From positions 32,321,461-32,385,460 of the forward strand of contig NC_083592.1 in the NCBI RefSeq assembly GCF_027579695.1: a stretch of DNA of 64,000 bases, written 5' to 3'. A model generated the notes under the pieces. It worked only from the letters and a program-made list of their open reading frames with translations. It did not search any database and was not told the DNA's origin. The DNA comes from Neoarius graeffei (lineage: Eukaryota; Chordata; Actinopteri; Siluriformes; Ariidae). Made by a program: the position numbers and the translations under genes. Shown here one piece after another: positions 24,401 through 35,540 of the stretch (within the stretch, counting starts at the first letter, position 1; each line of letters opens with the position of its first letter).

Positions 24401-27400
24401 AAAAGCAAAGTGCAAAAATACAAAAGCTAAGAAGATCAAAAAACACAGTACAAAGGAAACTGGAGATAAACATAACAGCACAAAGACTCCGTGACAAGAG
24501 GACTGAACTCAGGGGTATAAATAGACAAACTAATTAAGGACACAGGTGAAGATAATTAGGCAATAACACAAACACAAAACACAGGAACAGTGGCGGCCTC
24601 TAGAGGCCAAAATGAACACGACATGAAAAGGAAATAACAGCGGCCTCTAGAGGCCAAAACAGTCCTAGTCCTAACAGGACCCCCCCCTCTAGGAGCGTCT
24701 CCTGACGTTCCCAGGGCGATCCGGATGGGCCGAATGGAAGTCCCGACATAGTTCTTTATCAAGGACATCCCGAGCAGGAACCCAGCAGCGCTCCTCAGGA
24801 CCATAGCCCTCCCAGTCCACCAGATATTGCAACCCGCCGCGGACCCGGCGGGAGTCAAGCAGGCGATTCACAGTGAACACAGTCTGCCCCTGGAAGATGC
24901 GGGGGGGTGGGGGGTTCCTAGGGGCAGGGGCATACGTAGACGTCAGTACGGGCCGTAACAGGGAAACATGGAAAGTGGGGTTGATCCTCAGAGTCCGGGG
25001 CAACTGGAGCCGGTAGGAGACAGGGTTCACCCTGCGCACCACCTTGAAGGGGCCAATGTAGCGAGGAGCAAGCTTGCGGTTCTCCACCCGCAGTGGAAGG
25101 TCCTTAGTGGACAGCCAAACACGCTGCCCAGGGCGGAAAGCGTGTGCAGGTCTTCTATGGCGGTTGGCCTGAGTCTGGTTGGTTCTGGAGGTCTGTATGA
25201 GGGTCTTCCTGACCTTGCTCCAGGTCTTGCGACACCGTCTCACATATTGGTTGACCGAGGGCACCCCCGCGTCCTCCTCCTGGTCCGGGAACAGAGGTGG
25301 CTGGAACCCGAATTGGCACTGGAATGGCGACAGCTTGGTGGCCGATGACTGCAGGGTGTTGTGGGCGTACTCCGCCCATGGCAGCCAGGTGCTCCACGAT
25401 GTCGGGTTATCCATAGCCAGGCCTCGCAGGGTGGTTTCCAGGTCCTGGTTGAGCCTCTCCGTCTGACCATTGGACTGTGGGTGAAACCCAGAGGAGAGGC
25501 TGGCAGTGGCTCCGATGACCTTGCAGAACCCGTGCCACACTCGGGAGGAGAACTGGGGCCCTCGGTCTGAGACGATGTCCTGTGGAAGACCAAAGACTCG
25601 GAAGACATGATTAAACAAAAGTTTCGCAGTTTCAAGAGCAGAGGGGAGTTTGCACAGTGGTATGAAGCGGCAGGCCTTGGAGAATCTGTCAACTAAGACC
25701 AAAATGACCGTGTTACCTTGTGACTCAGGGAGACCCGTGATAAAGTCGACTGCCACGTGGGACCAGGGACGCCGGGGAATGGTCAGAGGATGCAGGAGAC
25801 CCTGGGGACGCTGTCGTGGGTTCTTGGTTCTGGTGCAAACCTCACAGGACAGGACAAATGACCTTACTTCCTTCTCCATGTTAGGCCACCAGAAGCGTCT
25901 TTTCAGGAAGTCCAGGGTCCTCCGAGCTCCCGGGTGGGCGGTGAGAGGGGAAGAGTGACCCCACTGGAGAACCTTGGCCCGGGCTTGATGTGGGACGTAC
26001 AAGAGGCCTGGTGGCCCCGTCCCAGGACCGGGGTCCTGGCGTTGGGCTCGTCGGACAGCCTCCTCAATACCCCAGCGGACAGGGGCCACAATCCGGGACA
26101 CAGGGATAATAGGCCCGACTTCATTCTCCCTGTTAGTGGCAGAGAACAGTCTGGACAGTGCGTCAGGTTTGGTGTTCTTGGAGCCGGGGCGGTATGAGAG
26201 GGTGAAGTCAAACCGACTGAAAAACAGGGCCCACCTAGCCTGTCGAGGGTTCAGTCTCTTGGCTTGCTGGAGGTACTCCAGGTTCTTGTGGTCAGTCCAA
26301 ACCAGGAATGGATGTTGTGCTCCCTCCAGCCAGTGCCTCCACTCCTCAAGGGCCAGTTTGACCGCTAGCAGTTCTCGATCCCCCACATCGTACCGGGACT
26401 CAGCAGGACTCAGGCGGTGGGAGAAGTAAGCGCAGGGGTGCAGCTTTCCTTCCGAACGTTGAGAGAGCACCGCGCCGACACCACTGTCCGAGGCGTCCAC
26501 CTCCACGATGAATGGTTGGGAGGTGTCCGGGAGAACCAGAATGGGTGCCGTGCAGAAGCGGTCCTTGAGGTCTTTGAACGCCTTTTCTGCCTGAGGAGAC
26601 CAGCCATAAGATCCACCTGTCCCTTTGGTGAGGTCTGACATGGGTGCTGCCACAGAACTGAAGTTCCTGATGAACTTGCGGTAGAAGTTAGCGAATCCTA
26701 AGAACCGCTGAACCTCCTTAACGGACTTGGGAGTAGGCCAATCCCGGACGGCCAGGGTCTTGGCAGGGTCCATTTGGAGTTGGCCTGTCCGTACAATAAA
26801 TCCCAGAAAGGAGACCTCGGGAACATGAAATTCGCATTTCTGGGCCTTGGCGAACAGATTGTTCTGTAGCAGCCTCTGGAGAACCTGGCGGACATGGTGG
26901 CGGTGCTCCTGCACGGTCTTGGAAAAGATAAGGATGTCGTCGAGGTAGACAAAAACGTATAGGTTAATCATGTCCCTTAAGACGTCGTTGATTAGGGCCT
27001 GAAAAACAGCTGGTGCGTTGGTGAGTCCGAAGGGCATCACCTGGTATTCGTAGTGCCCAGACGGGGTGTTAAAGGCAGTCTTCCACTCGTCTCCCTGTCG
27101 GATACGGATGAGGTGGTATGCGTTCCGTAGGTCCAACTTGGTGAAGACGGTGGCGCCTTGGAGCAGGTCGAAAGCTGTGGACATCAGCGGAAGGGGATAT
27201 CGGTTGCGCACAGTGATCTTATTCAGGCCCCTGTAATCAATACATGGTCGGAGCCCCCCATCCTTCTTGCCGACAAAGAAGAAGCCGGCTCCAGCAGGTG
27301 AAGTGGAGGGTCGAATAAACCCAGAGACCAGGGCATCTTTGAGGTATTCCTCCATGGCCTTGCGTTCTGGCTGAGAGAGTGAAAACAGTCTGCCACGAGG

Positions 27401-30400
27401 AGGGGTAGTCCCAGGGAGCAAGTCGATGGCACAGTCGTAGGCCCGGTGCGGAGGAAGAACGGCGGCCCTGCTCTTGCTGAATACCTCCTTGAGATCCCAG
27501 TACTCTGTGGGAACTTGAGATAACTCGGTGAGATCAGGGGGCTCGGCAGGAGACACAGGAGAGCTAGAGAGCAGACAAGAGGCATGGCATGCAGGGCCCC
27601 ATTCCACAACCTGGCTTGTTACCCAGTCTATGCGAGGGTTGTGGCGAGTAAGCCAAGGAAGGCCTAGAATAACTGGGAACTCAGGTGAAGGAATCAGGTG
27701 CAGGGATATTTCTTCCTTGTGACCTTGAGACTGGAGGAAAACTGGAGAAGTAACTTGGGTGACTCTTCCATCACCTAACGCTTGGCCATCGAGGGCAGAC
27801 ACAGACAGTGGGACTTCAAGAGGTGCAGTCGGAATATTGATGCTTTGGGCGAAGTGAATATCCATAAAGTTCCCAGCCGCCCCTGAGTCTATCAAAGCTT
27901 GACAAGAGTGGACAGACTCACCCCAGGAGATGGAGACCGGGATGTAGATTCCTTGGCCAGGGAGTCCGGGAGAGAGGGTAGGCCCCGTCACAACCCTCCC
28001 TCGGCTGGACGGGGCGGTCCTTTTCCCAAGAGTTCGGGACATGATGCTCGGAAGTGACCAGGCTTGCCACAGTAGATGCAGCACTTGTCCCTCCTTCTGC
28101 GCTCCCTCTCAGATGCGGAGAGGCGAGTACGACCCACTTGCATGGGTTCTGGACAGTCACTGAAGGAGGTAGACGGTCTCCAGGTAGAGGTAGGGAGGCT
28201 GGGGGGGCTCAAGGCTTGGTGGCGTTCTCTCATCCTGTTGTCCAGACGAATAGCATGTGAGATGAGGGTTTCGAGGTCACTTGGGCATCCAATAGAGGCC
28301 AGACCGTCCTTGATGGGGTCAGACAGACCATGGTGGAAGGCTGACACCAGGGCAGTCTCGTTCCATCCACTTACTGCTGCGAGTGTTCGGAACGAGATGG
28401 CGTAATCTGCGACGCTTCCTCCTTGCCGGATGGACATGAGCTTTCGGGCTGCGTCGGTACTGATGTCTGCCTGATCGAAGACCCGAAGCATCTCTTCAGA
28501 AAACAGCTGGAAATCAAAGCACTCAGGTCCCTGTCTTTGCCAGATAGCAGTAGCCCAGGCTCGCGCCTTACCAGCTAATAAGGTGATCACAAAGGCAATC
28601 TTGCGGCGATCCGTAGTGTAGGTGGTAGGCTGAAGCTCAAAGGTGAGTTGACACTGGGTAAGGAACTCTCGGCACTCACTGTGCTTGCCGTCATACCTCT
28701 GTGGTGCAGGAAGGCTGGGTTCGCGAGGTGAAGAAGGCAGCATTGCAGGAGGCACTGGAGCAGGAGTGGGAGCTGGATCAGGAGCAGGAACTGGATCAGG
28801 AGCAGGAGATGCAGGCAGAGATGTCAGCTGTGCCAGGGTTTTCCCAATTTGCTGAAGCAGTTCCTCGTGGCGAGCGAGGGCCTCACGTTGGCTGGTGAGC
28901 GTACGTCCATGAGCGTCCATGGTCGCTCCGAAGCGTGTCAAAGCTGCCATAATTCCCTGAAGGTTGGCCGGGTAGACAGTTGAAGCAGCCTCTGCTGAGT
29001 CGGTCATGACGGAGTCTTTCTGTTAGGGTTTTGCTGGGATTCGAACCTGGTTCGTTGGTGTGATAATCCAGCAAACCCCCACTAGGCCACCAGGGGGATG
29101 ACTCAAATGCAGAGGCGTGAGGCGGAAGTAGAAAAAGAATCAAAAGGTTTATTTAAACTATATACACTATATACAGGGCAAAACAAAAGACAAAAAAAAA
29201 CCAAAGAGTATAAACCAAAAGAAAAGCAAAGTGCAAAAATACAAAAGCTAAGAAGATCAAAAAACACAGTACAAAGGAAACTGGAGATAAACATAACAGC
29301 ACAAAGACTCCGTGACAAGAGGACTGAACTCAGGGGTATAAATAGACAAACTAATTAAGGACACAGGTGAAGATAATTAGGCAATAACACAAACACAAAA
29401 CACAGGAACAGTGGCGGCCTCTAGAGGCCAAAATGAACACGACATGAAAAGGAAATAACAGCGGCCTCTAGAGGCCAAAACAGTCCTAGTCCTAACAGTT
29501 ATTTCTTTTTCTTTTTTTTCCCCTAAAATGTTTTTATTTCTGTCCTGGTTTTTCAGTTGAATTTTGTTGTTTGGTATATCACATTCAAGGTGGAAAAATA
29601 TCTGATGTAATTTGCCCTGGGGTGGCATGGTGGTGTAGTGGTTAGCACTGTCACCTTACAGCAAGAAGGTCCTGGGTTTGAGCCCAGCAGCTGGCGAGGG
29701 CCTTTCTGTGTGGAGTTTGCATGTTATCCCCGTGTCTGCATGGGTTTCTTCCAGGTGCTCCGGTTTCCCCCAAAGACATGCAGGTTAGGCTAATTGGTGG
29801 CTCTAAAGTGAATGGTTGTTTGTTTATGTGTCAGCCCTGCGATAACCTGGCGCCTTGTCCAGGTTCCCCACGTCTCTCCCATAGTCAGCTGGGATTGGCT
29901 CCAGCTTGCCTGCAACCCTGTAGAACAGGATAAGGGGCTACAGATAATGGATGGATGGATAATTTACCCTGGTGTATTAGCTTTTTTACATGAAATAAAC
30001 CTGTACTTTCAACAGGGGTGTGTGAACTTTTACAGTAACAGCCACTGTGTAAGACCAATGCCCATGTGTGCCCTCCCATCTAACTATGCTATGGTAGCTC
30101 AGTGATTAGGGCTTTAGGTTACTCATCAGAAGGTTGAGAGTTCATATACCACCCTGACACTTTTGGGTCCTTGAGCAAAGCCTGTAACCCCCTAAGCTGC
30201 TCAGTTGCATCTTGTGTCAGTTGTAAGTTGCTTTGGATAAACATGAATGAACAAACCAACCATTGCAATAAAGCTGAAAGTCTGAACGTTCACATTAACA
30301 AAAAAAAACAATAGTGTTTTTTTTGCTGTTTTTACATGCATTGTGCCACTAGCCAATTACAGACTGTGCTCTTTAATTTGCATGCTTATTCTTCATTCTG

Positions 30401-33400
30401 CATGGATGAACAGGTGCAGATGAACTTGCCTCATCATTAACAGGATGTAAGACGAGAGCACAAACAGCATCCTGCTTGGCCTGCTCCATACACTGCATTC
30501 TGCTGAGAGCCTTAGCCCGATTCCCATAATACTGAGCTGCTCCAGGGTTGTACTTAATGGCCACAGAAAACTTGTCTGCTGCCTCCTGAAAATTCCTAAA
30601 TATGGTACACAAGAATAAGCCACAAGTTCCATAATAAATGCCACACTGAATGTACAATAGTCACTGTATAATATTTCAATAGCTTCTCAATACTAACCGG
30701 CCTATGGACTCCAACACGACAGGGTGTACTGTCACCAACAGGGTGGCGTAATGTGTTACGACCATGAAGTTGATTATTTCCCAATAATTACATGTACACG
30801 TGTTTTATTCCTTTTACATCACAGCAATTTGCCAATACTAACCTTTTTTATTGATTAAATAATGACATTGTTATTTATGATTTCTTAAAATGACATTAAG
30901 AACACTGGCAAAAGAAATTAGTTGCTGTTGTCACTTAAATTATAGAAGCTATAAAGCTGCTCCCTCACCAGTCTTTCCTTTATATTTCTTAAAGTAAACC
31001 AAACAAAATAATTAAGCTTGTCATTCCACTAGGAAGCCCCATGATAGACTGACAACCTGTCCAGGGTGAACCGTGCATCTTGCACAATGTCAGCTGGGAT
31101 TGGCTCCAGCTCAATTCACGACCAGCAATGGACAGGTAGTACAGAGAATGAATTGATTGATTGATTGATTTTACTCAGAAAGTGTAAAGTGCAAAGACAT
31201 TCTTATTTCAGAAAACCTAAATCAGCAACTTTTCCTCTGTCTGTTAGAATAATGCTGACACTGAAGACTCATCTCATCTCATTATCTCTAGCCGCTTTAT
31301 CCTGTTCTACAGGGTCGCAGGCAAGCTGGAGCCTATCCCAGCTGACTACGGGCGAAAGGCAGGGTACACCCTGGACAAGTCACCAGGTCATCACAGGGCT
31401 GACACATAGACACAGACAAGCATTCACACTCACACCTACGGTCAATTTAGAGTCACCAGTTAACCTAATCTGCATGTCTTTGGGGGAAACCGGAGCACCC
31501 GGAGGGGACCCACGCAGACAACATGCAAACTCCGCACAGAAAGGCCCTCGTCGGCCACAGGGCTCGAACCCGGACCTTCTTGCTGTGAGGCGACAGCGCT
31601 AACCACTACCCCACCGTGCCGCCACACTGGAGACTCTTTCCATAAATGTTAATTAAATGTCTCCTCACAGACAACATCACCATTATTAACAATTACACAT
31701 TAAAAAAAATTGGTTTATATGGGCCATACAAGTCCCTGTTGAATTAGCTATTACTATTACGATAGAAATGATAAAGTATTAGAACGAGTGCATTAATAGA
31801 TACTTGAGTTCAATTACTGCCACACTACTGTCAGAGCTGCTGTTACTGTAAATTAATCCGGAACTGAGAAGTCAACAGTGCTGTGGTATATGGTTAATTA
31901 AATTAACAGCACTTTTTAAAAAATTAATAAACAAAGCTAGTAACGCTGTGTTTAAGATGATATGTGCAATATGCTAATAGATCAGGTAAACATACAGATT
32001 CTCATAACTGTGCAGTCCCAGTGTGTTGTGAATAACAGCCAGACGAAACCAAATGGATGGATTTTGGGGGTCCAACTCCTCAGCCTGCTGGTAGTCAGCC
32101 AGGGCAAAAAGCCACTCCTTCTGCCTAAAGAAACAGTCTGAAGTAAGAGAAATATGGTTATGGGTATACAAATTGAGCAATGGTTTTGGCAGGTGAACCT
32201 GATCTGAAATAAATAAAAGTGATTGATTTCCAAAACACATACAGCATGATTAACCTAAATGGAAATGAATTACACTCACTGGCCACTTTACTAGTTGCAC
32301 CCATACACCTGCTGCTTTATGTACAACCCCAATTCCAAAAAAGTTGGGACAAAGTACAAATTGTAAATAAAAATGGAATGCAATGATGTGGAAGTTTCAA
32401 AATTCCATATTTTATTCAGAATAGAACATAGATGACATATCAAATGTTTAAACTGAGAAAATGTATCATTTAAAGAGAAAAATGAGGTGATTTTAAATTT
32501 CACGACAACAACACATCTCAAAAAAGTTGGGACAAGGCCATGTTTACCACTGTGAGACATCCCCTTTTCTCTTTACAACAGTCTGTAAACGTCTGGGGAC
32601 TGAGGAGACAAGTTGCTCAAGCTTAGGGATAGGAATGTTAACCCATTCTTGTCTAATGTAGGATTCTAGTTGCTCAACTGTCTTTGGTCTTTTTTGTCGT
32701 ATCTTCCGTTTTATGATGCGCCAAATGTTTTCTATGGGTGAAAGATCTGGACTGCAGGCTGGCTAGTTCAGTACCCAGACCCTTCTTCTACGCAGCCATG
32801 ATGCTGTAATTGATGCAGTATGCGGTTTGGCATTGTCATGTTGGAAAATGCAAGGTCTTCCCTGAAAGAGACGTCGTCTGGATGGGAGCATATGTTGCTC
32901 TAGAACCTGGATATACCTTTCAGCATTGATGGTGTCTTTCCAGATGTGTAAGCTGCCCATGCCACATGCACTAATGCAACCCCATACCATCAGAGATGCA
33001 GGCTTCTGAACTGAGCGCTGATAACAACTTGGGTCGTCCTTCTCCTCTTTAGTCCGAATGACACGGCGTCCCTGATTTCCATAAAGAACTTCAAATTTTG
33101 ATTCGTCTGACCACAGAACAGTTTTCCACTTTGCCACAGTCCATTTTAAATGAGCCTTGGCCCAGAGAAGACGTCTGCGCTTCTGGATCATGTTTAGATA
33201 CGGCTTCTTCTTTGAACTATAGAGTTTTAGCTGGCAACGGCAGATGGCACGGTGAATTGTGTTCACAGATGATGTTCTCTGGAAATATTCCTGAGCCCAT
33301 TTTGTGATTTCCAATACAGAAGCATGCCTGTATGTGATGCAGTGCCGTCTAAGGGCCCGAAGATCACGGGCACCCAGTATGGTTTTCCGGCCTTGACCCT

Positions 33401-35497
33401 TACGCACAGAGATTCTTCCAGATTCTCTGAATCTTTTGATGATATTATGCACTGTAGATGATGATATGTTCAAACTCTCTGCAATTTTACACTGTCGAAC
33501 TCCTTTCTGATATTGCTCCACTATTTGTCAGGGCAGAATTAGGGGGATTGGTGATCCTCTTCCCATCTTTACTTCTGAGAGCCGCTGCCACTCCAAGATG
33601 CTCTTTTTATACCCAGTCATGTTAATGACCTATTGCCAATTGACCTAATGAGTTGCAACTTGGTCCTCCAGCTGTTCCTTTTTTGTACCTTTAACTTTTC
33701 CAGCCTCTTATTGCCCCGTCCCAACTTTTTTGAGATGTGTTGCTGTCATGAAATTTCAAATGAGCCAATATTTGGCATGAAATTTCAAAATGTCTCACTT
33801 TCGACATTTGATGTGTTGTCTATGTTCTATTGTGAATACAATATCAGTTTTTGAGATTTGTAAATTATTGCATTCCGTTTTTATTTACAATTTGTACTTT
33901 GTCCTAACTTTTTGGAATCAGGGTTGTAGTTATCTAATCAGGCAATCTCTTGACAGCAGCACAGTGCATAAAATCATGCAGATACAAATCAAGAACTTCA
34001 GTTAATGTTCACTTCAAACATCAGAATGGGGAAAATTGCGATCTCTGTGACTTTCACTGTGACATGGGTGTTGGTTTGAGCCAGATGGACTGGTTTGATT
34101 ATTTCAGAAACTGCTGATCTCCTGGGGTTTTTACACACAATGGTTTCTAGAGTTTACACAGAATGGTGCGAAAAACAAAAAACATTGAGTGAGCGGCAGT
34201 TCTGTGGGTGGAAATGTCTTGTTGAGAAGAGAGGTCAGAGGAAAATGGCCAGATTGGTTTCGAACTGCCAGGAAGGATATAGTAACTCATATAATCACTC
34301 TTTATGACCGTGGTGAGCAGAAAAGCATCTCAACATGCAACAGCGGAAGGGTTCCGCTCCTGCCAGCCAAGAACAGGAATCTTAGAATCAAGAACACGTT
34401 CCTATTAAAGTGTCCGGTGAGGGTATATTATAATGTATTGTCCAAACATTCTTGCATTAAAGCAAAATATATTGTAAAATACTGAACATCAAATAAATTT
34501 TTTCGACTGAGAACTTTCCTACTGGTTTAAATCAGAAAACACTTTTCAGTTTGAAAAGCCTATCATTTAACATTAACTTCATCTACAGCCCTGTGATGAC
34601 CTGGCGACTTGTCCAGGGTGTACCCCGCCTTTCGCCTGTAGTCAGCTGGGATAGGCTCCAGCTTGCCTGCGACCCTGTAGAACAGGATAAAGCGGCTAGA
34701 GATAATGAGATGAACTTCATCTACAGCCGATATACAGAACAATGTATAAAGTCTAAATGCGCTGTGAGCTCTCCTCTACTCATACCTCCTCGGTTAATAA
34801 AGAGCCCACTCTCATCTCTCTGCTCATGGATAGCTTTGGTGAGAAGCATGGTGGCCTCGCTATAGAAGCCTTGCGTGAAGCAGTGGACCGCAAAATCGTT
34901 GTAAGCAAGCACTAGTTGGATGTGAACATCTTGTTCTAGAGCCTTAGACTCCTCAGGGTTTTCTCTCTCAGGATGTTTTGCTCCATCATCACTGAACTCC
35001 ACAGCAAGCATCAAATCCTCTATGGCAGCAGTGAAGTCTTTCAGTCTGCGATACAGTATCCCTCTGTGAAGAGACATATTTGGAAGATATACAATAATAA
35101 TATGTATAGGAAATAAAATGTAACAGGGCAATGCTGTTATTGGAAATTATTATACATACAGGAACGATGGGATAAAAACATGTTCTATTCCTTTCTCGCG
35201 GGTTTCATTCATTTGGTTTGATAGCATGCAATATTGTTAGCATATCTATCGCTTATCCTACGTATATTACGTCACTCTATCCAGTGGAGAGTTAGCGTTG
35301 AATATGGTTAACGATATTGCATGGCGGTCACGACAACATGAGGTCACACGCCAGAGACGTAAAACTTCCACGCTAGCGAGTGACTGTGCCAATTTGTAAA
35401 CAAACATGGCCGCCAGGTTTGCTTTGTTAAATGCGGAAGGTTTTGAGAGAATTTTGAAAGAGAGAGATGCGTTGAACCCCCAAAAGGAATGTGTATG

Positions 35498-35540
<43 letters not shown>

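Larger units (their letters stand above)
24200..29497 (-). mobile_element. Complete Ty3/gypsy chromovirus (sushi-like), young
   Basis: An LTR retrotransposon, 5298 bp, with two 477-bp LTRs (24200-24676 and 29021-29497) that look identical by eye, and a perfect 5-bp duplication GTTAT (24195-24199, 29498-29502). It looks whole. Parts in order on the minus strand are gag (29007-27988) with the zinc knuckle [15 protein letters not shown], then pol (28084-24689) with protease ([12 protein letters not shown]), reverse transcriptase (YLDDILIFS), RNase H ([12 protein letters not shown]), integrase ([19 protein letters not shown]), a GPY/F-like segment and a C-terminal chromodomain. gag and pol overlap in different frames, consistent with the -1 frameshifting known from the sushi/PEG10 lineage. 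Identical LTRs imply recent insertion. Confidence 0.95.
21277..30047 (-). mobile_element. Tc1-like transposon split by a LINE, a gypsy element and a SINE
   Basis: The left end at about 21277 (GGATATAAAAAGTCTATCAG) and the right end at about 30047 (ACAGGGGTGTGTGAACTTTT) are diverged inverted repeats of one Tc1 family. Between them lie transposase remnants at about 23700-24055, including [15 protein letters not shown] and [20 protein letters not shown]. Inserted into it are an (AAAG)n expansion, a LINE (21580-23688), a gypsy chromovirus (24200-29497) and a V-SINE (29621-29960). Removing these leaves about 1 kb, a plausible Tc1 size. The transposase is broken. Confidence 0.78.

Noticed and set aside
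24968-28405. Several plus-strand open frames of 60-130 aa
   Set aside because: Antisense shadows of the GC-rich gag/pol genes of the chromovirus.
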